Below are positions 1 to 7,396 of a stretch of 64,000 nt of DNA, in pieces; within the stretch, counting starts at the first letter, position 1; each line of letters starts with the position of its first letter. Location: the NCBI GenBank assembly GCA_024229115.1, contig JAAEST010000097.1:62001-126000 (forward strand), written 5' to 3'. Source of the DNA: Oligoflexia bacterium. GTDB lineage: Bacteria > Bdellovibrionota > Bacteriovoracia > Bacteriovoracales > Bacteriovoracaceae. The notes beneath the pieces are model-generated. The model did no database searches. It saw only the letters and a list, made by a program, of their open reading frames with translations, and was not told the origin of the DNA. A program made the position numbers and the translations under genes.

Positions 1-7
1 GCGAATA

Positions 8-490
8 ATGTCTCTTGTAATTTCAACTGGGTCTAATCTTGAAGACAGAGTTAATAATTTATCTTTGGCCAAAGAAAAGCTCTCAAATGAATTTCACCTC
101 ATTGAAGAAAGTAGAATCTATGAAAGTCCTGCCGTTGATTATGAAAATCAACCAGACTTTTTAAATCAAATTCTTGTTTTCGAAATCCCCGACCAAGCTC
201 CAATTGAAGTTCTTTCTCTCACCATGGAAATAGAAAAGAGTCTTGGAAGAACAAGAGAAATTGATAAAGGACCTAGAACGGTAGACATAGATCTACTTTT
301 TTGGGGAAAAGATAAGATAAATCATCCGAATTTAACAATTCCTCATTATGCTCTCTTTGAAAGAAGCTTTATTGTGCTTCCGCTAAAGGAACTCAACGTT
401 TACAAATTCTTGAGCAAAGAGTTTAACTTTCCTACAAGTTTTAACAATCAGGCTTTCCCAATTGACCCAAGAACATTGACTCAATTATAA
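8..490 (+). CDS. folK: 2-amino-4-hydroxy-6-hydroxymethyldihydropteridine pyrophosphokinase (HPPK)
   Basis: This enzyme transfers pyrophosphate from ATP to 6-hydroxymethyl-7,8-dihydropterin in cytosolic folate synthesis. The 160-residue length matches single-domain HPPK. The N-terminus has the family's STGSN segment (residues 6-10) and the signature GPRTVDIDLLFW spans about residues 88-99; D93 and D95 correspond to the two magnesium-binding aspartates. The ATG at 8 places the start a few residues before STGSN, as is usual for the family, although the window begins only seven bases upstream and no ribosome binding site can be judged. An acyl-CoA dehydrogenase follows after 35 bp on the same strand. 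The identification is firm. Confidence 0.95.
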   Translation: MSLVISTGSNLEDRVNNLSLAKEKLSNEFHLIEESRIYESPAVDYENQPDFLNQILVFEIPDQAPIEVLSLTMEIEKSLGRTREIDKGPRTVDIDLLFWGKDKINHPNLTIPHYALFERSFIVLPLKELNVYKFLSKEFNFPTSFNNQAFPIDPRTLTQL

Positions 491-525
491 TTTCCCTACT
501 TTAAATATTTAGCAAAGAGGGATTT

Positions 526-1671
526 ATGTTAAATTTCGAGCTTTCTACTGAGCAAAAAGAAATTAAAGAAATGGCAATGAAGTTTGCACGCAATGAGATG
601 ATTCCTCATGCTTCTAAGTATGATGAAAGTGCAGAGTTTCCTAGAGAGATTCTTCAAAAAGCTTGGGAACTTGGTCTCGTTAATACTTGTATTCCTGCTG
701 AGTATGGAGGTACTGGGTTTTCAACTGTTGAAGCTATCACTATCACTGAATGCTTAAGTTATGGTTGCATGGGTATGAACACAGCCATCATGGCCAATGA
801 TCTCGCTTTATTACCAATCGTTATTGGTGCATCTGATGAACAAAAGAAAAGATTTTTAACTCCTTTTACAGAGTCATATAAAATAGCTGCGTTTTGTTTA
901 ACTGAGCCTGGGAATGGAAGTGACGCTGCAGGAATTAAGACGACAATTAAAGATGGTGGAGATCATTATGTAGTTAATGGTCAAAAAATGTGGATTACTA
1001 ATGCAGGTTTTGCAGATCTCTTTGTTGTTTACGGAACTTTTGATCCTGAGCAAAAACATAAGGGTATAAGTTGTATTGTCATTGATGACCCAAAAGCTGC
1101 TGGAATCGAAATTGGGGCTCCAGAGAAGAAGATGGGTCACAAGTGTTCAGATACTAGGGCCATTACTTTTAACAACGTTAAAGTCCCAAAAGAAAACCTC
1201 TTAGGTAATCTTGGAGATGGTTGGAAGATAGCCATGAAAACTCTAGATCATTCAAGACCAATGGTTGCTGCTTCAGCGGTGGGAGGAGCTCAGTGTGCTT
1301 ATGATTACGCAGTGAAATATGCGGGAGAGAGAATTCAGTTCGGCAAGCCGATTGCTTCTCAACAGGCAATTCAGTTTATGATTGCCGATATGGCCATGAA
1401 ACTAGAGGCTTCAAGACTTCTTGTTTATAAAGCCTCTTGGATGCTAGACAATGGCCAACCAAATACTAAGTTAGCCTCATATGCCAAGGCCTATTCTGCC
1501 GATGCATGTATGGAGATTACAACTAATGCGGTACAGATTTACGGAGGGTATGGTTATAGTAAAGAATATCCTGTGGAAAAACTTATGCGTGATGCAAAGT
1601 TAATCCAAATTTACGAAGGAACCTCTCAAATCCAAAGACTCGTAATCGCTAAAGAAATATTTTCTCGTTAA
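526..1671 (+). CDS. Acyl-CoA dehydrogenase (short-chain/butyryl type)
   Basis: This FAD enzyme oxidises acyl-CoA to the 2,3-enoyl-CoA and passes electrons to electron-transfer flavoprotein. Its 381 residues are the normal family length. The FAD/substrate signature TEPGNGSDAAG begins at residue 126, and the C-terminal YEGTSQIQR motif carries the likely catalytic base E364, the position used by short- and medium-chain members. A GAGGG ribosome binding site precedes ATG 526. etfB starts 17 bp after the stop and etfA follows, so all three are probably one operon supplying electrons to the quinone pool from fatty-acid or branched amino-acid breakdown. Chain-length preference cannot be told from sequence alone. 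Confidence 0.93.
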   Translation: MLNFELSTEQKEIKEMAMKFARNEMIPHASKYDESAEFPREILQKAWELGLVNTCIPAEYGGTGFSTVEAITITECLSYGCMGMNTAIMANDLALLPIVIGASDEQKKRFLTPFTESYKIAAFCLTEPGNGSDAAGIKTTIKDGGDHYVVNGQKMWITNAGFADLFVVYGTFDPEQKHKGISCIVIDDPKAAGIEIGAPEKKMGHKCSDTRAITFNNVKVPKENLLGNLGDGWKIAMKTLDHSRPMVAASAVGGAQCAYDYAVKYAGERIQFGKPIASQQAIQFMIADMAMKLEASRLLVYKASWMLDNGQPNTKLASYAKAYSADACMEITTNAVQIYGGYGYSKEYPVEKLMRDAKLIQIYEGTSQIQRLVIAKEIFSR

Positions 1672-1688
1672 TATAAAAGGAGACCCTA

Positions 1689-2477
1689 ATGAACATTTTT
1701 GTTTGTGTAAAACAAGTTCCAGACACGGAAACAAAAGTAACTCCAAATGGAGATGGTACTTACATCGAAACTAGTAGTATCAAGTGGATTATGAATCCAT
1801 ATGATGAGTTTGCTGTTGAGCAAGCACTACTTCTTAAGGCAGCTAACGCTGGTTCAACTGTAACTGTTGTTAGAGTTGGTGGTGTTAAAGATACTGAAGC
1901 ACTAAGAACGGCTATGGCCATGGGTGCAGATGAGTCTTTTCTTGTAGAGTCAGATGATAATCTAGATAGCTACATGACTGCAAAAGCACTTAAAGGTGCA
2001 ATTGAAAAATCAGGAAAAACTCCAGACATTATCTTTACTGGTAAACAAGCAATTGATGATGACTGTCTCCAAGTTCCTCAATTACTCGCGACAATGATGG
2101 AGCTTCCATCTGTTTCAGTAATCGTTGGTTTCGAAGCTGCGGGTGACAAGCTTACTCTTAAGAGAGAAGTTGAAGGTGGAGCGATCGAAGTTTATGAAGC
2201 TTCAACTCCTTGTCTTGTCGCTTGTAACAAAGGTCTTAATACTCCAAGATATGCTTCACTTCCAGGAATTATGAAAGCGAAGAGAAAGCCATTAACACAA
2301 CTTTCACTTGCTGATGTTGGTGTTTCTGATGCTGACAGAAGAGTTGTTTATTCTGACTTCTCACTTCCACCAGAAAAGCCACCTGGGAAAAAGTTTGATG
2401 CTATGGATGAAGGAGCTCAAGCTGGTGTTGTAAAAGAAGTTGTTGGTTTATTAAGAAACGAAGCAAAAGTAATTTAA
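1689..2477 (+). CDS. etfB: Electron transfer flavoprotein, beta subunit
   Basis: This is the small subunit of the ETF heterodimer, which takes electrons from acyl-CoA dehydrogenases and hands them to ETF:quinone oxidoreductase. The 262-residue protein opens with the typical MNIFVCVKQVPDTE start and has the ETF-beta segment around residues 115-135 (FTGKQAIDDD). An AAAGGAGA ribosome binding site lies just before ATG 1689. It sits between the acyl-CoA dehydrogenase and etfA with short gaps (17 and 18 bp), which indicates co-transcription and a classical, non-bifurcating role. No separate quinone oxidoreductase gene is visible in the window. Confidence 0.95.
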   Translation: MNIFVCVKQVPDTETKVTPNGDGTYIETSSIKWIMNPYDEFAVEQALLLKAANAGSTVTVVRVGGVKDTEALRTAMAMGADESFLVESDDNLDSYMTAKALKGAIEKSGKTPDIIFTGKQAIDDDCLQVPQLLATMMELPSVSVIVGFEAAGDKLTLKREVEGGAIEVYEASTPCLVACNKGLNTPRYASLPGIMKAKRKPLTQLSLADVGVSDADRRVVYSDFSLPPEKPPGKKFDAMDEGAQAGVVKEVVGLLRNEAKVI

Positions 2478-2495
2478 TTAAAAAGGAATAATAAA

Positions 2496-3455
2496 ATGGC
2501 AAAAGTATTAGTATTTACTGAAACTGCTGGTGATAACGTTAAAGGTGTTTCTCTTGAAATCTTAGGAAAGCTTTCAGGACAAACAATTGACGTTGCTGTA
2601 ATCGGAGATCTTGGTGATGCAGGAAAGACTGCACTTGCCTCTCACGGTGCTGAAAATATTCACGTAATCAAAGGTGACAACCTTGATCAATACTCACCTG
2701 AAGGTTACTCAAGAGCTCTTAAAGATGTTATCTCTGCCGGAAGCTACGACTATGTAATTGGTGGAAGTACAAGTATTGGTAAAGATCTTTTCCCAAGACT
2801 TTCGGGAATGTTCGATGCAGGTATGGCCTCTGAGGTTACTAACTTTCTTTTCGAAGGTGATGAGTTCCACGGAACAAGGCCACTTTTCGCAGGTAAGTGT
2901 TACGCAAAAGTTAAAATCACGGGACCAAAGCCTCACTTTGTAACAGTAAGACCAAACGCTCTTGGTATGCCAGAATCTCCAAGTGCTGGAGCTGGTAATG
3001 TTGCTGATGCAAGTGCAAGCGTTGGTGATCTTAAAGCTGTAATTAAAGAAGTTATTAAAGGTGCTTCTGAAAAAGTTGACCTAACTGAAGCAAACGTTAT
3101 TGTTTCTGGTGGTCGTGCTATGAAGAATGCAGAAAACTTTGCAATCCTTGATGAGCTTGCAGAAGTTATTGGTGCAACTGTTGGTGCTTCAAGAGCCGCT
3201 GTTGATTCTGGATATGCTCCACACTCAATGCAAGTAGGACAAACTGGTAAAACTGTTTCTCCTTCACTTTATATTGCTTGTGGAATCTCAGGCGCTATTC
3301 AGCATTTAGCTGGAATGAGAACATCAAAGGTTATTGTTGCGATCAACACTGATCCTGATGCTCCAATCTTCACTAAAGCAGATTATGGAATTGTTGGAGA
3401 TCTTTTCCAGATTGTTCCACTTCTTAAAGAAGAATTTAAAGCATTACTTGGATAA
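2496..3455 (+). CDS. etfA: Electron transfer flavoprotein, alpha subunit
   Basis: This is the large ETF subunit, 319 residues. The C-terminal third holds the FAD-binding ETF-alpha domain: VSGGRAMKNAENF (about residues 203-215), then GASRAAVDSGY and the QVGQTGKTVSPSLYIACGIS region with GAIQHLAGM. AAAAGGAATAATAAA precedes ATG 2496. It is the last gene of the acyl-CoA dehydrogenase-etfBA operon and is followed 25 bp later by a strong hairpin terminator shared with the convergent gene at 3506-4627. The assignment is firm. Confidence 0.95.
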   Translation: MAKVLVFTETAGDNVKGVSLEILGKLSGQTIDVAVIGDLGDAGKTALASHGAENIHVIKGDNLDQYSPEGYSRALKDVISAGSYDYVIGGSTSIGKDLFPRLSGMFDAGMASEVTNFLFEGDEFHGTRPLFAGKCYAKVKITGPKPHFVTVRPNALGMPESPSAGAGNVADASASVGDLKAVIKEVIKGASEKVDLTEANVIVSGGRAMKNAENFAILDELAEVIGATVGASRAAVDSGYAPHSMQVGQTGKTVSPSLYIACGISGAIQHLAGMRTSKVIVAINTDPDAPIFTKADYGIVGDLFQIVPLLKEEFKALLG

Positions 3456-3471
3456 GAAATTATTCATTTAT

Positions 3472-3507
3472 AAAAAGAAAGGCTCCCGATTGGGAGCCTT
3501 TTTTATT
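3472..3507. terminator. Bidirectional intrinsic terminator between etfA and the convergent gene
   Basis: A 7-bp GC-rich stem GGCTCCC/GGGAGCC (3481-3487 and 3492-3498) with a GATT loop is flanked by an A-rich tract on the left and six T residues on the right. It should therefore stop transcription from both strands. Confidence 0.9.
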
Positions 3508-4627
3508 AGTTTTGTTCTGCAGCCTCTGCCGCTTCAGCTGCTGCATTCTCTTCAGCATTGAAGTTAAAGGCAGCTTGTTTGAAATGTGATCTATTTTGAT
3601 AAGCATTTGCTACTTCTCTAGATCCTTCAACTTGCTCAATATTGTTTTCACGTTCTTGAGCTTCTCTTTCTGCTCTTCTCTCTTCCATCTCTCTTCTTTG
3701 CTCATCTAACTGTTCTTTTCTATCTTCTGTTACAAAGTTAAGAATTGCATTCTGTAATGGTCCTGATGAAAAAGTTACTTTGATCTCATTTCCATTTAGT
3801 ACTGATACGATACCTGTTACATCTTCACCGTATTCACCAAATTGTCCGTTATCACCTAGAGTTAAAGTAAGACCATCAATTCCATTTTCATTCTTAGTTC
3901 CAAGGTGAAGAGTAGCATAGTCAATTGTTAGTACTCCGCCATCTAAAGATGCTGATCCTCTTAATTGGCTTTCACCTCTTAATACTGATCTTGATTTCTT
4001 AACATCTAATGCAGAAGTTAAGAATAGTTCACCTTCTATTGAAAATTTATCTACTGGATCTTTCTTTTCTTCTTTTTGTGGCTCTTCAACAACAGTTTCC
4101 TCTACTTGCTCGAATGCTATCGCATTCTCATGCTCAGTAATTTTTCTAGCCTCAATGATTTCATATGAATCATTAAAAGGTTTAAATAAAGTAATTGTTA
4201 CGATTGGCCCTTCATTATTAAAAGTTGAAACTTTAAAAGTAAGGTCATCATCAACTTTTACAGTTGATAAACCAATTAGTTCAAACTTAGAGCTTACAAA
4301 TCCATTCTTATCTTCTTCATTATTAATTTTGTCATAACCAGGAACACCTTTCTCATCAAGGTATCTTACGATTTCCCATTGTCCGTTAATGAGATCTTTT
4401 TGATCCATCTGAATAATCTTAACGGCTGGAAGTTGCTTCAATTTCTTTTGTGAAGCTACGTTCCTTTTATAGTCTGAATTTTCGTCAATGGTTAATTGAA
4501 AATCCTGATCTTGAACGAAGCTTACCGAGTAAAACTTCTGGTCATAGTAGGATTCAGCAAGTGCTACTAAGCTTACTAGCGAAGTCAGTACAATTGTCCA
4601 TTTCCATACAAGGTTTAAAACCTTCAT
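3506..4627 (-). CDS. Exported protein of unknown function with a charged coiled-coil tail
   Basis: I do not recognise a family in this 373-residue protein. Residues 1-25 look like a signal peptide: a short basic start, the hydrophobic stretch TIVLTSLVSLVALA, then cleavage near AES. The middle is beta-rich with no cysteines. Residues about 305-345 are dense in Glu and Arg, suggesting a coiled coil, and the protein ends in an Ala/Glu stretch (NAAAEAAEAAEQN). ATG 4627 has a GGGAG ribosome binding site immediately after a 7-bp hairpin in the leader. It is probably periplasmic or surface associated. The gene stands alone, with the shared terminator at its 3' end. Confidence 0.75.
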   Translation of the reverse strand: MKVLNLVWKWTIVLTSLVSLVALAESYYDQKFYSVSFVQDQDFQLTIDENSDYKRNVASQKKLKQLPAVKIIQMDQKDLINGQWEIVRYLDEKGVPGYDKINNEEDKNGFVSSKFELIGLSTVKVDDDLTFKVSTFNNEGPIVTITLFKPFNDSYEIIEARKITEHENAIAFEQVEETVVEEPQKEEKKDPVDKFSIEGELFLTSALDVKKSRSVLRGESQLRGSASLDGGVLTIDYATLHLGTKNENGIDGLTLTLGDNGQFGEYGEDVTGIVSVLNGNEIKVTFSSGPLQNAILNFVTEDRKEQLDEQRREMEERRAEREAQERENNIEQVEGSREVANAYQNRSHFKQAAFNFNAEENAAAEAAEAAEQN

Positions 4628-4636
4628 AAGTTGCTC

Positions 4637-4654
4637 CCATAGAGTTATCTATGG
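4637..4654 (-). promoter_or_regulatory. Leader hairpin abutting the ribosome binding site of the 3506-4627 gene
   Basis: CCATAGA (4637-4643) and TCTATGG (4648-4654) form a perfect 7-bp stem with a 4-base loop. In the minus-strand transcript the 3' arm ends inside the GGGAGC ribosome binding site, so folding could reduce translation. This is structural inference only. Confidence 0.35.
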
Positions 4655-4801
4655 TTTTAGTTGCAACCCTTATGCCACATTGCACAATTTTATAAATAGA
4701 GGTGTTTTGGTCTTAAGCCCCTGAAATCACAGAGACTTTATTGTGAAGAAAATATCTGTTTAAAGAGTAGACTGTCTAGAAAGTCGACAAATTTGAAAGA
4801 A

Positions 4802-4993
4802 TTAGTCAATTTGTACGGTCTTACCGAGGTAATCACCGTGACTAGCTTTAAAGCGCTTAAGAGCAATAACGACTAAATCGTCGACAGGAATATCTGTCGC
4901 CTTTGACATGGCCTCAAAGTTATCAACAATATCTTTTTCGATATTAACTTTAAGTTCTTTAAGTTCACCTTGATTGTGCTTTTGAGATTTCAT
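4802..4993 (-). CDS. Small ribbon-helix-helix-like protein
   Basis: A 63-residue protein with a lysine-rich start, then a short strand (LKELKVNIEKD, about residues 11-21) followed by two predicted helices (VDNFEAMSKATDIPVDDLVVIALKRF). This pattern resembles a ribbon-helix-helix DNA-binding fold such as CopG/Arc or the N-terminus of some antitoxins. ATG 4993 is preceded by AAGAGGTAAGT, a good ribosome binding site. It starts 9 bp after the stop of the 5003-5536 gene, so it is probably the last gene of the Mrp operon. A regulatory role is inference; no toxin gene is adjacent. Confidence 0.6.
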   Translation of the reverse strand: MKSQKHNQGELKELKVNIEKDIVDNFEAMSKATDIPVDDLVVIALKRFKASHGDYLGKTVQID

Positions 4994-5002
4994 ACTTACC
5001 TC

Positions 5003-5536
5003 TTAACGTATTACCTTTAAGGCATTTTTCTTTCTGAGGCTGACTAATAATGAAGTTATATCGCCTTCAGAAAAGCTACTATTATTATAAATATCAGATA
5101 CTTTATTATAATCAGAAATTAGTGACAAGATATCAAATTCACTAAGTGAAATATTATCCCCATCCAGCAAAAAGTCTGAATTTATCAATAATTTAAGATT
5201 ATCTGGTGGTCTTAAGCGCTGAGAATCCTTATAGTTCTTATACTCATCTTCAGCTTGGGTTTTAAACTCATTAAAAGAAAGCTGAAAGAGAATGTCTCCT
5301 TCTCCAACAATCTCGGGTTCGGCAACAAACTTAAGGTCTTCTTTTTCCTCAAGATCATCATAGACAACTTTGTAGAGAACTCTTTGACCTGATTGGTCCT
5401 TATAAACACAGTTAACGATATAACCATCTAGCATGTAGACAGCTCCAAGATACTGACTGCTTTCTTTAGTAAGAATGTTGATCTTACCAGTAAAGCCGAA
5501 TGTGACCTGTTCCTTGATCGTTAGTACTAAGCTCAT
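5003..5536 (-). CDS. Uncharacterised protein, possibly DUF4388/PATAN-like at its N-terminus
   Basis: A 177-residue soluble protein. Its first 65 residues (FGFTGKINILTKES, then LGAVYMLDGYIVNC, then RVLYKVV) resemble the strand-rich DUF4388/PATAN fold found in many delta-proteobacterial signalling and motility regulators; this match is by eye and weak. The C-terminal 70 residues (LSEFDILSLISDYNKVSDIY...) look helical and could be a small winged-helix-like module. Its ATG overlaps the mrp stop codon as ATGA, which implies translational coupling to the Mrp ATPase. No catalytic motif is evident. Confidence 0.55.
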   Translation of the reverse strand: MSLVLTIKEQVTFGFTGKINILTKESSQYLGAVYMLDGYIVNCVYKDQSGQRVLYKVVYDDLEEKEDLKFVAEPEIVGEGDILFQLSFNEFKTQAEDEYKNYKDSQRLRPPDNLKLLINSDFLLDGDNISLSEFDILSLISDYNKVSDIYNNSSFSEGDITSLLVSLRKKNALKVIR

Positions 5537-6684
5537 TTAAATAACTTCTTAAAGAATCCTTCTTTTTTTTCACCTGATAGTATCTTATCAATTTCTCCAG
5601 CAGATTTCATGTAATTTTCAAATGCTAATGAAGAAGAATTCTTTTCATCAGACATAAATGGGTTTCCTGAATCAGAAGCTTGTCTTAAATCAGTTTGTAG
5701 AGGTATCTCACCTAAGAATTTAACATCTAATTCTTTTGCCGTATTCTTAACCCCATTTTCACCAAAGATATAATACTTCTTATCCGGCATATCCTCAGGA
5801 ATAAAGAAACTCATATTCTCCACCATTCCAACAATTGGAACTTTCACTTGATCAAACATCTTCATCCCTTTTCTTGTATCCGCAAGGGCAACTGACTGAG
5901 GTGTAGAAATAATAATGGCTCCATCAACTTCAGTTGTTTGAACCATAGATAATTGCATGTCTCCAGTTCCTGGAGGAAGGTCAATCAGAAGGTAATCTAA
6001 ACTTCCCCATTCAACATCAAAAAGAAATTGATTAAGAACTCCACCGAGCATAGGTCCTCTCCAAATGACTGGATCATCTTCTCCAATAAAAAGGCCAAAA
6101 CTTATAAAAGAAACTCCATGAGCTTCAATCGGTTTAATCTTCTTATCTTCAGTAGCTTGAGGTTTAGCCCCTCTTTTTCCAAGGATCATCGGCATCGAAG
6201 GGCCATAAATATCGGCATCCAAGATTCCTACTTTTTTACCGAGCCTTGAAAGAGAAAGTGCAAGGTTGGCTGTAAACGTTGATTTACCAACACCACCCTT
6301 ACATGAACTAATTGCAATTACTTTATCAACATTAGCGACTCTCTTTTTCTGCCCAACAGTTCCATGGCCAACTTTTAAAGTTGCATTATCTTGAGCCATT
6401 GGTTGAGTTGGTGAAGGCTTAGACTTATCGACTTTCTTAGCAACATCACTTGAATCAGCGGAAATACTCTTTACGAAAATATTATCTTCTTCATATGAAC
6501 TAGAAAGAGCCGTATATATTTGATCTTCAATCTTTCTTTTATTAGCAGGGTCAATTCCGTCACGCTTAAACTCAACGAGAACTTTATCCTCTTTTTTCTC
6601 AACATTAGTCCATCGAGATTCTTCAGTTAAAGTCTTTCCCGAAACAGGGTTAACAATATCTTTTAACTCTTCAGAATGAATCAT
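5533..6684 (-). CDS. mrp: Mrp/ApbC-type P-loop ATPase (iron-sulfur cluster carrier family)
   Basis: 383 residues. The N-terminal 75 residues resemble the MIP18/FeSCA domain seen in long Mrp proteins, followed by a linker rich in Lys, Ser and Pro. The deviant Walker A motif SSCKGGVGKST lies at 127-136, then DADIYGPSMP (156-165) and IDLPPGTGD (234-242), all typical of the family, which loads Fe-S clusters on client proteins. Unusually, the place where a CxxC normally follows VENMS (residues 288-292) reads FFIPEDMPDKKYYIFG with no cysteine, so cluster binding may differ from E. coli Mrp. RBS AGGAG precedes ATG 6684. It heads an operon with two small unknown genes. Confidence 0.88.
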   Translation of the reverse strand: MIHSEELKDIVNPVSGKTLTEESRWTNVEKKEDKVLVEFKRDGIDPANKRKIEDQIYTALSSSYEEDNIFVKSISADSSDVAKKVDKSKPSPTQPMAQDNATLKVGHGTVGQKKRVANVDKVIAISSCKGGVGKSTFTANLALSLSRLGKKVGILDADIYGPSMPMILGKRGAKPQATEDKKIKPIEAHGVSFISFGLFIGEDDPVIWRGPMLGGVLNQFLFDVEWGSLDYLLIDLPPGTGDMQLSMVQTTEVDGAIIISTPQSVALADTRKGMKMFDQVKVPIVGMVENMSFFIPEDMPDKKYYIFGENGVKNTAKELDVKFLGEIPLQTDLRQASDSGNPFMSDEKNSSSLAFENYMKSAGEIDKILSGEKKEGFFKKLFK

Positions 6685-6791
6685 TATATTTCTCCTAAAT
6701 ACTATGATTTTTTATTAAAAACCCTAGCACTGATTACCAAAAACCGATAACATATTAGTACAGATATTTTTACGAAAAGGGTAAACACATA

Positions 6792-7367
6792 GTGGCAACC
6801 TACAAAAGAAGCATATACTTAATAAATCCAAATTTTCAGCTAAAGCTGTCCGGGTTTATCTGCCTCCTAGTATTTGTCTCAAGTATTATTTACCCTTTTA
6901 CAATCTATGACATGCTTAGCAATTTCATCCAACAAGTTGCAGGCTCAAACCCTGAAATGTCAGCCTCTCTTGCAGAATCTAGAAAAAACCTGATCATAAT
7001 GCTCAGTATTTGGCAGCTTGGTTTCACATTACTGGTATTTATCCTCTGTATTTTCTTAAGTCATAAGATTGCAGGGCCAATGTACAAGTTGCAAAAATTT
7101 CTTCACGACGTTCAGGATAATGGTTTTAATGGTAGACTATTCTTTAGGAAAGGTGACTATTTTCAAGAAGTTGCCGAAGATATTAATGATACTTTTGAAG
7201 AACTAGAGGAGAAATATCAAAACGATATGGTCTACCTAGGAGAAGTTTCGAGCTACCTTAATAACTTATCAATGGTTGTTCCTGACGACAAAAAAGTTGT
7301 TCTTAATGAAATCACTCAAAGATTGGGCGAAATTCAAGAAAGGTATCAGCACTCAGACGATCATTAA
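6792..7367 (+). CDS. Two-TM membrane protein with HAMP-like linker
   Basis: 191 residues with a GTG start. Transmembrane segments lie at about residues 18-40 (LSGFICLLVFVSSIIYPF) and 68-90 (LIIMLSIWQLGFTLLVFILC), separated by a short periplasmic loop. Immediately after TM2 comes a HAMP-like stretch (LSHKIAGPMYKLQKFLHDV, then FFRKGDYFQEVAEDINDTFEELE) and a helical tail, but no kinase, cyclase or chemotaxis domain follows. The architecture suggests a stand-alone signal-transmitting or scaffold protein. The ribosome binding site is weak (AAGGG about 10 bases upstream). A lytic transglycosylase begins 29 bp downstream on the same strand and may be co-transcribed. Confidence 0.65.
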   Translation: MATYKRSIYLINPNFQLKLSGFICLLVFVSSIIYPFTIYDMLSNFIQQVAGSNPEMSASLAESRKNLIIMLSIWQLGFTLLVFILCIFLSHKIAGPMYKLQKFLHDVQDNGFNGRLFFRKGDYFQEVAEDINDTFEELEEKYQNDMVYLGEVSSYLNNLSMVVPDDKKVVLNEITQRLGEIQERYQHSDDH

Positions 7368-7396
7368 TATCACAATGCACTTGATACGGAGGTCAA

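Noticed and set aside
3758-3763. Further copies of the 15-mer motif (partial matches such as GGTCCTGATG near 3750 or CCTATAGTTCC near 25824)
   Set aside because: They match at eight or fewer contiguous bases, which is expected by chance in 64 kb.
4802-4993. Antitoxin of a toxin-antitoxin pair
   Set aside because: The ribbon-helix-helix-like fold fits, but neither neighbour resembles a toxin; the gene is at the end of the mrp operon.
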